A stretch of DNA of 64,000 nt from Pelagophyceae sp. CCMP2097 (Eukaryota; Sar; Pelagophyceae), in assembly GCA_026770575.1 (NCBI GenBank), contig MU657168.1, forward strand, positions 782,953-846,952, given 5' to 3'. Positions 50,826-61,553 of this stretch are shown piece by piece. Under the pieces are notes generated by a model. The model made no database searches. It was not told the DNA's origin and was given only the letters and a program-made list of their open reading frames with translations. Every line of letters begins with the position of its first letter. The first letter of the stretch is position 1. The translations under genes and the position numbers were made by a program.

Positions 50826-52832
50826 TTAGACTTTGTGGAAGTTGGTCCCGCCGCTGGGCGCGCGCTGGCGCAGCTGCTTGACGGAGTTTTGGTGCGGACG
50901 CTGCGGCGACGATATCGGCGCGGTCATGCCGCGGCGCGCCTCGTCGCCGCGCAGCTCGCGGATCGTCTCGCGTTCGAGCGTCTGCAGCAGCTCGAACGCT
51001 TCAACGTCTCCTGAAGCGCCAAAGTCCATCGTCGTCATGGGCTCGATGTCCGGCCGCTGCGCCCCGGAAAACGCCGGCGAGTCGAGGGGCGCGGTGAGGC
51101 CGAAGGCGCGCGGCTTAAAGTCGAGGAGCTCAACGGCCAAGTACTCCGACGCCGTGACGACTCGGTTCCCCGCGCGCCGCGACGAGCTGCCCTGGCGGCC
51201 GTCGCCGATGCTGCGCAGGGATTCGCGCGGCCGCAGCCGCCGCCGGTCGGGCAGCGGGCTGCCGGAGCCGGGCGTGCTCACAGAGACGTCGTCGCGCTGG
51301 CCCGGCGCCGTCGCGGCGCGGGTCGGCGCGGGCTCGGGTTTCGCGTCGCGGAGCTCGGCAAAGGCCTGTCTCGACATGCGCTTTGGGTCTTTTGGCCAGG
51401 GCGGCCCGCGTCTCGCCATGGTCGCGTCCACCGCCGGCCCCTGGAGCGAGGCCATATTGGATTGCGAGGCGTGGTTGAAGGCGCCGCGTTGGAGCTTGAG
51501 GAAGGCCGGGTTGGGCTCGCGGGCAGCGACACCTGCTTGGGGTACAAATTCGTAGTCGTTCACTAGCGAGCGTTGCAAAAAGTACTTCTCGAGGATGTAA
51601 GGCGTCTCGGGCGCCGACGCCGAGTGCTTTAAAGTGCGCGGCGCGGCGCGCACCGCCCGCTTCTTTTTGGACACTTTTAAATCCTTGACCGGCGCCGGCG
51701 ACGCCACGTGCGGCGACGTCACGGCAAACGCAGCCGCAAAATGGAGAGGCGCGTCGATGGCCTTTGGGAGGTTGTTGGTGAACGCGGCGTCGAGAGGCAG
51801 CTTGATTCCGGGGTGTTTTGTTGTGGTGGTGGTAATGTCGTCCGCGACGTAATTCAGGATGGCCTCCAACTCTGCCGCCCTTGCCGCCGCCGCGCGGTCC
51901 GGTGCAGCGCGGGGCAGCGAATAGACGGCGAGGCGCTCCCCGGCCCACTTGGTAGGCGCCGCCGACTGCAAAGCGCGCAGCACGGCGCCAAAGCTCTTTC
52001 GGTCGACGTTTGAAGTTGAAGTGGCGCCCGCGGCTTCGAGAGCCTTTTTCAGCTCCTGGCCAGAGACGGGCGCCTGCAGTAAGAGCCAGGCAAGCAGCTC
52101 CTCGGGTTTTAATAAACCCTCCCTGCGCACGTCGGCGCGTTGGAAGCAGGCGTCGACGCCCAATTCCCGACGTGCCTCGTCCGCCTCGCGCCGCGCCGCG
52201 TCGCCCGAGAGCGCGGCCACGGCCGAAGTCTTGCGCAAGACTTCGATCAAGCGTGTCGCGCTCGACGGCCGCGCGCTCGCCGGCCGCGAATCGGAACGTG
52301 CGGCGTCGCCGGGCCGCGCAGAGTCCGAGGACCGCGCCGCAGTCCGCGGCCGCGCCGCCGGGTTGTACGCGCTCCGCTTCGGCGCGGCCTGGCCCGCCGT
52401 GCCGGCGCGCGGCGGCGCCGTCTGCGGCCGGGCCGCCGCCGTTGGTAAAGCGCGCCGTGCCCAAGCGTCCACCGCGCCCGCCGCCGGCTCCGCCTCGGCC
52501 GCCGCCTCCCCCGCGTCCAGCGGCGCCGCGTCGACCATCGTGCAGACCTGCCAGAGCTGCCGCGTCATGTCGACGGCGGCGAAGGTTAAAGCGGCGGCGT
52601 CGAGGTCGGCCTCGTGCGCGCGCCACGCGATGCCGTCGAGTATCGCCTCGATACATTCGACGACGGCGTCCTCGCCGGCGTGCGTGTGCAGCAGGGCCGC
52701 CACGTTCGCGGCATCCTCGGCGGCGCGAGACTCGCGCGCCTCGCGCGCGTCCGAGGCGCGGCGCTGCGGGCGACCCGCGATTGCGGCGACGCTCGCGACT
52801 TGTGCCACCTTGGCGGTCGCCGCGGGGGCCAT
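50826..52832 (-). CDS. EF-hand-like protein of unknown function
   Basis: 668 aa from ATG 52832, single exon. Residues ~210-270 contain a helix-loop-helix pair with EF-hand spacing ('ACFQRADVRREGLLKPEELLAWLL', then 'TSTSNVDRKSFGAVL'), although the loops lack several acidic ligands. Before it is a disordered Arg/Pro/Ser tract; after it are short conserved-looking blocks ('PYILEKYFLQRSLVNDYEF', 'PAFLKLQRGAFNHASQSN'). The mixture resembles flagellar or cytoskeletal calcium-sensor-like proteins, but no family is certain. It is divergent from the glycosyltransferase at 53016 (183 bp). Confidence 0.6.
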   Translation of the reverse strand: MAPAATAKVAQVASVAAIAGRPQRRASDAREARESRAAEDAANVAALLHTHAGEDAVVECIEAILDGIAWRAHEADLDAAALTFAAVDMTRQLWQVCTMVDAAPLDAGEAAAEAEPAAGAVDAWARRALPTAAARPQTAPPRAGTAGQAAPKRSAYNPAARPRTAARSSDSARPGDAARSDSRPASARPSSATRLIEVLRKTSAVAALSGDAARREADEARRELGVDACFQRADVRREGLLKPEELLAWLLLQAPVSGQELKKALEAAGATSTSNVDRKSFGAVLRALQSAAPTKWAGERLAVYSLPRAAPDRAAAARAAELEAILNYVADDITTTTTKHPGIKLPLDAAFTNNLPKAIDAPLHFAAAFAVTSPHVASPAPVKDLKVSKKKRAVRAAPRTLKHSASAPETPYILEKYFLQRSLVNDYEFVPQAGVAAREPNPAFLKLQRGAFNHASQSNMASLQGPAVDATMARRGPPWPKDPKRMSRQAFAELRDAKPEPAPTRAATAPGQRDDVSVSTPGSGSPLPDRRRLRPRESLRSIGDGRQGSSSRRAGNRVVTASEYLAVELLDFKPRAFGLTAPLDSPAFSGAQRPDIEPMTTMDFGASGDVEAFELLQTLERETIRELRGDEARRGMTAPISSPQRPHQNSVKQLRQRAPSGGTNFHKV

Positions 52833-53015
52833 CGCACCGGGCGGCGGGGGCCGCGTAGATACCCCGAAGCCGAGGGGCCCTGGCCTATAGGCCGGCGGTA
52901 GCCGGCGGTGCTGCTCGGCGTTGGGCGGTTGGGAGTGCGGGTCGTTTTCGGCGACCCCCCCCCCGCAGTGCCTCGAAAGTCGCATCGATCGTCGGGTCGA
53001 GAGAGTGGAGAGGCC

Positions 53016-54284
53016 ATGGGCTGCGCCTGGGAGGGTCTCCTGGCGGTGGTGTACTTTGCAGTGGGCCCGGCGTCGTTGAAAAAGGCGGCGCTGTCGGCGG
53101 CGTCGGCGCGGAAGCACGGTGGCGCGCGCGTGCGCACCATGGTCGTCACCGACGACGCCGGTGCATCGAGGTTGCGCCGCGGGGAATATGCCTTTGACAC
53201 GGTCGAGTCCGTCGGCCGCGCGAAAGGGCCTTCCGTGGAGTTTTCCGCAACGCGGCCACTCGGCTCGACGTCGACGCTCTCCACTTCCGAAAGGTGCGCC
53301 CTGCGCTCGCGACGCACCGCCGAACAGACCGCAGGTGGCGGAACCGAACGGATCCGGCGAACGTCGCACTCAGAGCGCTCCGCGCGGCCAAGATCGACGC
53401 CCTCGAGCGCGCCCTGAAGCGCTACGACCGCGCGGTATTCCTCGACGCCGACACGTACGTCTGCAAGCCCATCGTGAGTCACAAACCCTCGCCTTCGCAA
53501 GAGATCCATCGCGGCCCGCCGATGCGACACGATTCGACAGGTCGAGGACCTCGGTTGCGCAGTCGAGCCGCCGACGGTACGCACCCTCTTGCTGCCGACG
53601 TTTCTCCTTGGCGCCGCGGCTCGCATCCCTCGACTCGGGACGACCCTCTCGACTCGGGACGACGCAGAAGGAGACGACCCGACGGGCAGGCCGTCGCGTT
53701 CGTCCCTGTCGCGGCGGGGAAGGAGCACGCCGCCTCGATCCTGGCCGCTTCGGCTCGCTGGCGTGTCCCGCGGACAGTGAGGGAGGTACGTTTGTACTGC
53801 GGCGTGAGAGTGGGTCCATCTCGGTCGCGGACGCTCCTTGGGACGCACGGCGTAGGCCAACACGGGCGTCGTCGCTGCGCGGAACGATTCGACGACGAGG
53901 GCGTTGGTGCGCGCGTGGCGGCGAGCGTACGAGGACCTCGCGCAGCAGTCCTCTCCTGCGTCTCCGTTGGAATACTCACTCTCTGCGACGAACTCGAACA
54001 GGTCCGGCTTCCTCATGGACCAGCCGGCGTTCCGGGCCGCGCTCCACGCCACGGGCGCGCCGCACGCGCACCTTCCGTGAGGTCGTCTCCGGGCCCGTGC
54101 GACGCGGAAGACGCGATGCAGGCCCGAATTTAACTGCCGGGGCCACGACCGACACGCGGCGCAGACGGCCGTCGCGCTCCGCTGCCGCGGCTTCCGGCAC
54201 CTCAAGGGCCCCGTCCAGACAAGGCTCCGGGGGGGTAGAGGCTGCGCCGTGCTGCATTCGCACGACTTAAGGGAGCCGTCATAG
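53016..54284 (+). CDS. nucleotide-sugar glycosyltransferase, multi-exon
   Basis: ATG 53016 starts 'MGCAWEGLLAVVYFAVG'. Later exons read 'LRAAKIDALERALKRYD' then 'AVFLDADTYVCKPI' (DxD-type metal/sugar-nucleotide site), donor at 53473; short exon 'VEDLGCAVEPPT' (53548-53583); then 'AVAFVPVAAGKEHAAS', 'NTGVVAARNDSTTRALVRAW' from 53853, 'SGFLMDQPAFRAAL', and finally 'EFNCRGHDRHA' to the stop at 54284. This is the order of GT8/GT77-like Golgi enzymes. Between 53219 and 53236 the frame appears to shift by one base ('ESVGRAK' to 'FRGVFRNAATRLDV'), so there may be a tiny unrecognised intron or a disabling mutation. A 16-bp CTCGACTCGGGACGAC repeat lies in an intron. Confidence 0.6.
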
Positions 54285-54466
54285 CTCTCTGGACCCTTTG
54301 GAAACGCGCCGGGGCCTCAGCCGAGAGGAAGCAAGTCAGTGCGGGAGCTTAGGGCAGACAGGTGTCCGCGACGTCCGGGTTGGCCGTCCCGAGCCTGGGC
54401 TGACGTCGCCTCGAGCATCCTCGGAGCGGCGCTCTCCGTCAGAAAGCTGCCTTCGCAAGGGTGAAG

Positions 54467-55905
54467 CTAGTCGAGCTCCTCGACGTCCTCGTCGTCGGCG
54501 TAGGCGTCGCCGGACTCTTCGGCTTCGGCTTCGTCGGTCTCCTCCATAATGTGGCCCGACGCGGCAGCGTCGGCGTCCATCTGCTCGCGGCGGTCGCGCT
54601 CGCGCGCCTGCTGCTCCTTGACGAGGCGCTCGCGGTCCTCGGGCGAGAGCGTCGCGCCGGACTTGGGCAGCGGCTCGGCCTTGACGACCTTTGCCTTCGG
54701 GGCCGGCGGCCGCTTCGGCGCCTTGCGCTTCCCAACCGTCACGTCGTCCACAAGCGGCTTGAGGCGCTTGTTCTGCGGGCCGGCGTCGGCGTCGCCGGAG
54801 ACGCCGTCGAGGAAGGCGCCGAGCGAGGCCTCGTTGAGCGGGCCCTTGTGCGCGAGCGCGAAGAGACCCGCGGAAGTGTTGCGGAAGTAAATGGCGCGGT
54901 GGCTCAGGGCCTCGAACCGACGCAGCTTGATGTCCTCGCCGGCGGCGTAGCCCTCAAAGTTGAGGCGGAGGTCCTGGGAGTCCATCTCCACAAAGGCGAC
55001 GGCGGACGTGCCGTCGCGCTTGGCCCCACCCGCGGCGTGGAGGCCGGCGAGCTTGTCCAGGGCCTTTTCCGACTGGGGCTCGAGCTCTGCGCCGCCCTTG
55101 AGGACGACGAGGCACCGGGGCTTGTACAAACACTTTTCGCGCAAAAGTTCAGTATTCTTCACGGGCAGCGGTTTTCGCATGGCCCCCAGGCGGAACTCGC
55201 GCACGAGGTCGTACTCGGACCTGGATGCGGATGCGGGCAGCTGCTTGACGCCGACGCCGTTAGCGATAAACAGAACGGGCTCGCCCTGCGGGTGCGGCAG
55301 CAGCTTCCACCGCTGCATCGTAGTCTTGCCGGACGAAGGCAGCGCCGCCTTGCAGTCCAGCACGGCAAACTTCATCTCGTCGCCGCTAAGAAGGCGAGGA
55401 ACGATCGGCATCGGAGGAAGGCGGCCCACTCTCTCCCCTCGTCCACGACACGCGTCGCGTAAGCCTTCCCCCGGGCATCCCCCCGGCCTTCTCCTCCGCT
55501 TCGCCGCAAACGAGACGCACAGGCGGTGCGCGACGGCCTCGAAGTTGGGCGTCAGCGGCTTAGTCGAATTCATGGCGTGGCACCTAAAATGCTGATCGGT
55601 GTCCTACCGCCGCTCGGTCCGCGTCCAACGGCGCCTTTGCGTCCTTCGACATGCCGCCGGCCCCTTGAAGACGCTGGTCTGAACGCGACGGCCCAGACTT
55701 CGCCGGAGAAGAAGACTTGGCGCAACGTCGCTTCGTCCTTGACGTCGACGTAGGTGAGCTTGTTCGTTTCCGATCCAGTAAACATCATAATCGCAAAGAG
55801 CGGCACGGCCACGTACGCGGCGTACTTCCAAGCCGGCGTCTTCGCCTTCTTTACGTACGGCTCCTTGGCCGCAACCGCCGGCTTCGCACCCTTCTTGGGC
55901 GCCAT
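54467..55905 (-). CDS. membrane-anchored thioredoxin-fold-like protein
   Basis: Exons 55673-55905, 55521-55583, 54467-55385; introns 89 and 135 bp. Splicing gives 'WAVAFRPA|CHAMNSTKPL' and 'EAVAHRL|GDEMKFAVLDC'; 404 aa. One membrane span ('AAYVAVPLFAIMMF') after a basic N-terminus, then two thioredoxin-like lobes ('GEVWAVAF', 'EMKFAVLDC...VLFIANG', 'KPRCLVVLKGG', 'AVAFVEMDS', 'AIYFRN'), without a CxxC active site. The tail is Lys-rich then very acidic ('DEAEAEESGD'). Resembles the thioredoxin part of DnaJ-type ER proteins; a folding or scaffolding role is an inference. Confidence 0.6.
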
Positions 55906-56147
55906 CGTCGAGATGAGTTCAAGGAAGCCGAAAAGTGATCGCTGCGAACGCAATTGCAGGCCCATAACCCGAAAGTATAGCTGAAAATAGTCGACGCGAC
56001 TCTTCAAGTTCTTTTGTGAGACCCGGTTCGATAGATGCACCGCGGAGACGGTCACGGTGACCTTGACCTGGTTCCGAAGACCGCCGCCGCTGCGGCTCGC
56101 GGCCCGGCGCCCGGCGGCGCCTCCGGGGCGCGGCCGGCGGCGGCCCG

Positions 56148-57342
56148 ATGCGGGTCGCCTGCTGGGTCGCCGCCGTCGTGGTTTGGTGCTCGCATTGCGC
56201 GGCCCTGAAGTCGGGCGCCGCGGCGGGCCCTCGCAAAGGTCTCCCGCGGCGCCTCGGGCTCCAGAGGCGGCCGCCGCCGCGCGGCGCCGGGGGGCTCGGC
56301 ACGCGGCTCCTCGGCGCGGCCGCGCTCGCGGGTTTCGACCTCGTTTTAGAGTGGTGCGCGCGGCGCGGTTTGTTCGACGCTCTCCGCTCAATAGTCTGCA
56401 GCGACCCGACGCATCTGCCAACGTGGTGGGCGCGGGGCTCGCAGCGCCGCTTCGCCGCAAACGTCGACGCCGAGAGCTGCGACATGGCGTGGCCCGGCGC
56501 AAATCACCGGGCCGACGCCCGCGCCAAGGCGCTGCTGCGCAAAATCGCAGACGACCCGGCGCTGCGGCAGTGCTGCGCGAAGCGGGGCCTGCGCACGGCA
56601 TTGCTCGGCGAGCTGAGCGCGGCGGACCGCAACGTCCAGAGATTTGGCGAGACGACGCGCTGGACCGCTGGGCTCAACCATATTACAAAGACGACGACGA
56701 GGGTCAACGCACCCCTCGTCGTCGGCGGGCGAGGCGCGCCCCTCGTCGGCGGACGAGGCGCCGCGGCGCGTCAGAACCCGAGGTGCGTCCGCCCCCGCCG
56801 AAGAGCGCGCCTTCAAAAAGCACAGTCAAAGGCGGGTGGCCTCTGAGCGCTCTTCCGACAGGCCGGCGCCGGAGACGCGCCTCCTCCGGCGCGAGTCGAC
56901 GCTCATCGAGGTGCTCCTCCGCGACGGGCCGGACCGCCTGCTGCCGTGGCGCAGGGTCCTCCGCGTCGCGCTGCACGAGGTCGCGCACTGCGAGCTGGAC
57001 GGCGACCACGATCACCCATCGTCAAAGGCGGAGCACGCGTTCCGAGCGCTGGAGAGGACGCTCAATTCCGAGTACGCAGTCATCGAATCGAAGCTCATCG
57101 CAGACAAGCGCCTCGAGGCGCGGGCGGTGCATGCGGCCATGCGGCGCTCCGCGGGCACCGCGCAGAAGGCGCCGAGATGGCGAGTCCTCAACGCCCGCTT
57201 GATCAAGTCCATTTTGCGCTGCGCTGCCGCCGCAGCTGCGGGCGCCTGCCTCGCGCCGGTCGCCTCGAAGCGTATCGCTGACGCGGCGGACGCCCGAAGA
57301 CGACACGAGGCGCTGCTACGGCGGCTGCGCGTGCTCCTCTAA
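56148..57342 (+). CDS. HEVAH zinc metalloprotease-like protein (WLM/SprT-like), copy A
   Basis: Exons 56148-56782 and 56826-57342 with a 43-bp GT-AG intron; ~383 aa. It begins with a signal peptide ('VACWVAAVVVWCSHCAALK'). The second exon holds 'LHEVAHCELDGDH', an HExxH zinc site with a further His, in the context 'LPWRRVLRVALHEVAH' and 'AFRALERTLN' that resembles WLM (Wss1-like) proteases. The first part ('ALLRKIADDPALRQCC', 'RGLRTALLGELS') is helical. WLM enzymes normally act on DNA-protein crosslinks; a secretory or plastid version would be unusual. Copy B at 58495 is disrupted. Confidence 0.62.
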
Positions 57343-57599
57343 AAAAACGGGGTCCGGAGGCGCGACACTGTACGCGGCGGCATAGAGTACAATTGTACAT
57401 GTATGCGGGCTGGGAATGAGAGGATCAGGTAGTAGGGTATGTAGTACGCGGGCTTTTGTCGGGTGGGTTGTCCGTCGGGTGGCTCCTGTTATTCTATGGA
57501 CACCAATAGCCGTGGTATGCTGGGTTGTTCGGGTTGCACCTGCGTCGCCGCGTGGCATAGGGTGGGTCCCATGCGCTCTTATGGGCTCCTCCCACAAGG

Positions 57600-57957
57600 C
57601 GCCCTGCGGTCCTTTTTGGGCGCCCCGCGCGGACTCTGGATGCAGGCACTGGTTGGCGTAGTCGTTCGCAAGTTGGGTGAACTCGGCCCGAGTCATAATA
57701 GAAAACTTGGACCTTGCCGCCTGGCTGCGGTCGGCGCCGACGCTGCCCTGGTGCTCGTCCTTGTTCGGTCCAGTTGGTTGGCGTGGTTTGTCCCAGACAC
57801 AGAATTTTAAGTCAACCATCAATGGAGTCGAAATCGGCGTGCTTTGTCCGTGCTTGCCCAAATCGGGCTGCGACCAAACCGTCAGGGCCGCGCGTCGGCG
57901 CAGCGGCGGCGCGAAGCCCCGCGCCGCGGTCACGGAGAGGGCACAGAAGTCGCGCAT
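57600..57957 (-). pseudogene. diverged copy of the small gene at 59984
   Basis: ATG 57957 begins 'MRDFCALSVTAARGFAPPL', clearly homologous to the small protein at 59984-60193. Relative to that copy it carries two insertions (an AT-richer ~60 bp near 57780-57840 and another near 57680) and no matching stop. Probably a decayed copy, unless the insertions are introns. Confidence 0.45.
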
Positions 57958-58119
57958 CGTCGAGGGCGCGACGACGCAAGTGTCGGACAAGGGTACATGT
58001 ACTCCTTCAAAACTTTGTGGCGCTCAAATTTGTTCGGGCCGCACTTCGGTGGTGCTGTCAGCGACTGCCCGGCTCGGCTAGAGTACGGTTGCTTGCTTAA
58101 GTCCACCCTGGGTGGGGCC

Positions 58120-58262
58120 AGAAGATATCGTAGTCCCCGTCGCGCGGCTTGGGTCTTGCTTTGGCCTTTTTCGAGGGCTGGATACCCTCCGCGGCCTTTC
58201 GCTGGACGTCTGCGCGTTGGTGGCGCGCGCGACAAGCTTTACAAAACGGGCTGTGCTACAAA
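58120..58262 (-). pseudogene. isolated 3' tail of KsgA/Dim1 gene
   Basis: On the minus strand this reads 'DVQRKAAEGIQPSKKAKA' and 'RPKPRDGDYDIF', matching the C-terminus of the intact methyltransferase ('DVQRKAAKGIPSKKAKA', 'PREEDYDIF'). Nothing else of the enzyme is present and the stop codon is lost, so it marks the duplication breakpoint. Confidence 0.85.
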
Positions 58263-58494
58263 GTATAGGAATTCCTATGAGACGTTTTTGTGGGGACTAT
58301 TCAGCTGGGACTATTGGACTATTGGACTATTGGGGGCCCCCTTTTTTTTTATAGAATATCAGTGGTCGGGGGGCTGAAGTCTGCGCGCTGACCCGTCAGG
58401 ACGGTCCCCAGTCGCCGCAGCGGGGTAGCGTCCGGGACAAGGCCGACGGCGGGCCGATAATGATTCTACGGGCCAAACCGCGAGGCGGACCGAT

Positions 58495-59678
58495 GCGGGT
58501 CGCATGGTGGGTCGCCGCCCTCGCGGTTTGGTGCTCGCCGTGCGCGGCCGCCTTGAAGTCCGGCGCTGCGGCGGGCCCTCGCTGAGGGTCTCCCGCAGCG
58601 GTCGCTGCGGAGGCGGCCACCGCCGCGCGGCGCCGGGGAGGCGCGGCTCCTCGAGCTCGGCACGCGGCTCCTCGGCGTGGCCGCGCTCGCGGGGGCCAAC
58701 CTCGTCTTCGAGTGGTGCGCGCGGCGCGGCGTGTTGGCCGTGCTCCGCGCGGAAGTCCGGCTCTGCGCCGACCCAGCGCACCTGCCAAGGTGGTGGGCGA
58801 AGGTCTCGCAGCGCGTCGCCGGCGTTTCCGGCTTCGCCGCCGCCGTCGACGCCGAAAGCTGTGACGTGACGTGGTCCAGCGCCACGCGCGCCGCCAACAA
58901 TCGCACCCGGGCGCTGCTGCGCAAAATCGCAGACGACCCGGCGCTGCGGCAATGCTGCGCGGCGCGGGGCCTGCGCACGGCCGTGCTCGGCGAGTTGAGT
59001 GACGAGGACCGCAACGTCTCGACCATTGGCGTGACGACGCGGTACTTCCGGCCTCAACCACGTTATAAATACGACGGATGAGATCATGGCGCCGCTCATC
59101 TGGGGAGGGCGAGGCGCCGCGGCGGCGTGGCAGAATTCGAGGTGCGTCTGCCGAAGAGCTCTCCTTCAAAAAGCGCAGTCAAAGGCCTCCGACCGCGGTC
59201 CGAACGCCCGTCCGACAGGCCGGTGCGGCAGACGCGCCTCCTCAGCCGCGAATCGACGCGAATCAGGGTGCTCCTCTGCGACGGGCCGGACCGCCTGCTG
59301 CCCTGGCGCAGGGTCCTCCGCGTCGTGCTGCACGAGGTCGCGCACTGCGAGCTGGACGGCGACCACATGACCACGCTCGACGGCCAAGCGCGCCCGTGGT
59401 CGGCGGCGGAGGCCAAGTTCCAAGCGTTGGAGCGGACGCTCAACGTCGAGTACGCCTTCATCGAAAGGAAGCTCATCGCAGAGCATCAGCGTCGCGAGGC
59501 GCGGGCGCTGAATCCGGTCACGCGGCGCTGCTCGGGCGGCGCGCCAAAGCCGAAGCGGAGACTCCTCAACGCAAACTTGATCAAGACCTTTCTGCGCTGC
59601 GCCGCTGCCGCGGCTGCGGGCGCCCGCCTCGCGCCGCTCGCCTCAAGGTGCATCACCAACGCGGTGGATAGACGGTAA
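58495..59678 (+). pseudogene. HEVAH metalloprotease-like gene, copy B, disrupted
   Basis: Same order as copy A: signal peptide ('VAWWVAALAVWCSPCAA'), helical part ('ALLRKIADDPALRQCC'), then 'LHEVAHCELDGDH'. An in-frame TGA follows 'AAAGPR' (about 58585), the frame then shifts, and the segment after the intron (GTGCGT...AG, about 59140-59183) differs in length by a non-multiple of three from copy A. The protease half alone remains an open frame (59127-59678). Most likely a decaying paralogue; a rearranged splice pattern cannot be excluded. Confidence 0.6.
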
Positions 59679-59983
59679 TAGGCGCTGCTACGGCAGTCGC
59701 GCACGTCCGAAGTCGAATTTCCTGTACCCCGGTAGGCGACGTCCCGAGGCGCGACAGAGTACGCCGTATCATCTAGAGCGGGCTCTTTTGAGGTGGGGAG
59801 GATCAGGTAGTAGCGGACCCTTCGGGGTGGGGAGGGTCGCCCATTTCGCGGATGGCGTCTTTAACCGTGGTAGTCGTCGTTGTTCGGGTTGCACCTGCGT
59901 CGCCGCGTGGCTTAGGGTGACCCCATGCGCTCTTATGGGCTCTCCCACAAGGCGCCCTGCGATCCTTTAACGCCGCGCGGATT

Positions 59984-60193
59984 CTAGGGGCACTGGTTGG
60001 AGTAGTCGTCGAGGTCCGCCTGGCTGCGGTCGTCGGTGCCGTCGTCGCCCTTGTACTCGTCGTTGTTCGGGTTCATCTGGTCCGCGTGGTTGTCCAGATC
60101 GGGCTGCGACCAAAGCGTCAGGGCCGCGCGGCTGCGCAGCGGCGGCGCGAGGCCCCGCGCGACGGTCACGAAGAGGGCGCAGAAGTAGCGCAT
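59984..60193 (-). CDS. small protein, unknown
   Basis: 69 aa from ATG 60193: a hydrophobic start ('FCALFVTVARGLAPPL') followed by an Asp/Asn-rich segment ('NNDEYKGDDGTDDRSQADL'). The N-terminus resembles a plastid or secretory presequence. It is supported mainly by conservation with the copy at 57600-57957. No family recognised; it could be one exon of a longer gene. Confidence 0.4.
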   Translation of the reverse strand: MRYFCALFVTVARGLAPPLRSRAALTLWSQPDLDNHADQMNPNNDEYKGDDGTDDRSQADLDDYSNQCP

Positions 60194-60431
60194 CGCGTCG
60201 AGACTGTGGGGTGTCAAGTGTAGGCGAACAAGTGTCGGACACAGACGGCCGAAGCTTTCGCGACGCTCAAATTTGTTCGGGCTTTCGCCACAACGGCCAT
60301 GCGGTGGCCCGGCTCGTTCGGGGGAAGGCTAACGCGACGCGTGTTGTGGACGAGCAGGGCGCGGACGAGCAGAGTTCGACAAGGAGCCACAGAGATTAAC
60401 CGGTTTCCAACGCATTCCAAGGGGGCATCGG

Positions 60432-61553
60432 TTAGAAGATATCGTAGTCTTCTTCGCGGGGCTTCGCCTTTGCCTTTGCCTTTTTCGAAGGGATGCCCTT
60501 GGCCGCCTTTCGCTGGACGTCTGCGCGCTTTGTAGCCCGCGCGCCGAGCTTGGACTTCGGTTTCGGCTTGGGCGGCGCAACCGTGCGCTCCGAGACGAGC
60601 GTGCCGCCCGCGGCGGCGAAGCGGCCGTGCACCTCGGCGAGCGCCAAACTCAAAGCGTGGAACTGCGCGGGGGCGAGCTCCCACGGCTCCTTTTCCAGGA
60701 GCTTTTGGTCGCACGCGTTTAATGCGTCCAGACCCAGCGGGAGCCACGACTCTTTGACCCAGCGCGTGCGCCTCGAAAACGCGGCCGTGAGCAATTCGCG
60801 GCGGCAGAGCGCCGTGGCCTCGAGCAACGCGCACTGGGCGGCGTCAAAGTCCAGCACCACCACGGCCGTGTCCACTTTCGGGGGCGGCACAAAGGCCTGC
60901 CTCGGCGGCCGCAGCGTGATCTGCGGCGGCGATGCGCACCGCAGCTGGAACTCGACGGAGAGGGACGAGTACGCGCCGCCGCCGCCGCGCCGCGTGGCCT
61001 CGTCGCCGTGAGGGGCGCACAGCCGTTCCGCCAACTCGCGCTGCATCAAAAGGACGCAGCGTTCGATGCTCGGCGCCGCGTCGAGGAGCGAGTACAAAAG
61101 CCGCGAAGCGCCGCCAAAGGGCAGGTTGGAGACGACGCAGGCGCGGCCGCCGCCGGCGACCGAGGGCCAGTCGATGTCTAGAGCGTCCATCACCCGGACG
61201 TCGAGGCCCGGCAGGCCTTCCAGCAGCGTCGCCGCCGCGCTCGCGTCGACCTCGACGGCGACGACGGCGGACGCGGCGCCGGCGACAAGGTGGCGCGTGA
61301 TGGCGCCTGTGGCGCCGGCGCCGAGTTCGACGACGACGCTGCCGGCGGTGCATTCGTCCGCCATGGTCGAGGCGACGCCGGCGTCGACGAGGAAGTGCTG
61401 GGACAGCCTCCTGCGGAGCGGCGGGCCGTCGTCGCCCACGCGGTGTCTTTTGGCTTGCTCGGCTTTTTTATTCTCGCGCCTCTTCTCCACCCGAGGCCGC
61501 GTCGACGTCGAGAGCGCGTCGCCAAACGCGAAGAGGCACACCATGGCCCACAT
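60432..61553 (-). CDS. rRNA adenine dimethyltransferase (KsgA/Dim1/TFB family)
   Basis: 373 aa, single exon, ATG 61553. Motifs: 'LSQHFLVDAG' (motif X), 'VVELGAGATGAITRHL' (SAM loop), 'VAVEVD', 'VVSNLPFGGASRLLY' (catalytic NLPF; the last residue is Phe, as in Dim1/mtTFB and some KsgA), 'MQRELAERL', 'VPPPKVDTAVVVL'. It dimethylates two adjacent adenines near the 3' end of small-subunit rRNA. A hydrophobic start ('MVCLFAFGDALST') and basic next region suggest organelle delivery. The Lys-rich tail ending 'EEDYDIF' is duplicated in part at 58120-58262. Confidence 0.92.
   Translation of the reverse strand: MWAMVCLFAFGDALSTSTRPRVEKRRENKKAEQAKRHRVGDDGPPLRRRLSQHFLVDAGVASTMADECTAGSVVVELGAGATGAITRHLVAGAASAVVAVEVDASAAATLLEGLPGLDVRVMDALDIDWPSVAGGGRACVVSNLPFGGASRLLYSLLDAAPSIERCVLLMQRELAERLCAPHGDEATRRGGGGAYSSLSVEFQLRCASPPQITLRPPRQAFVPPPKVDTAVVVLDFDAAQCALLEATALCRRELLTAAFSRRTRWVKESWLPLGLDALNACDQKLLEKEPWELAPAQFHALSLALAEVHGRFAAAGGTLVSERTVAPPKPKPKSKLGARATKRADVQRKAAKGIPSKKAKAKAKPREEDYDIF

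Larger units (their letters stand above)
56050..60560. repeat. tandem segmental duplication, two diverged blocks
   Basis: Block A (about 56050-58262) and block B (about 58440-60560) share the same order: HEVAH metalloprotease-like gene, a small minus-strand gene, then the 3' tail of KsgA. Corresponding points are offset by ~2.31-2.35 kb. Block A ends in an isolated KsgA tail; block B runs into the full KsgA gene. Many indels and frameshifts show the duplication is old. Confidence 0.8.
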
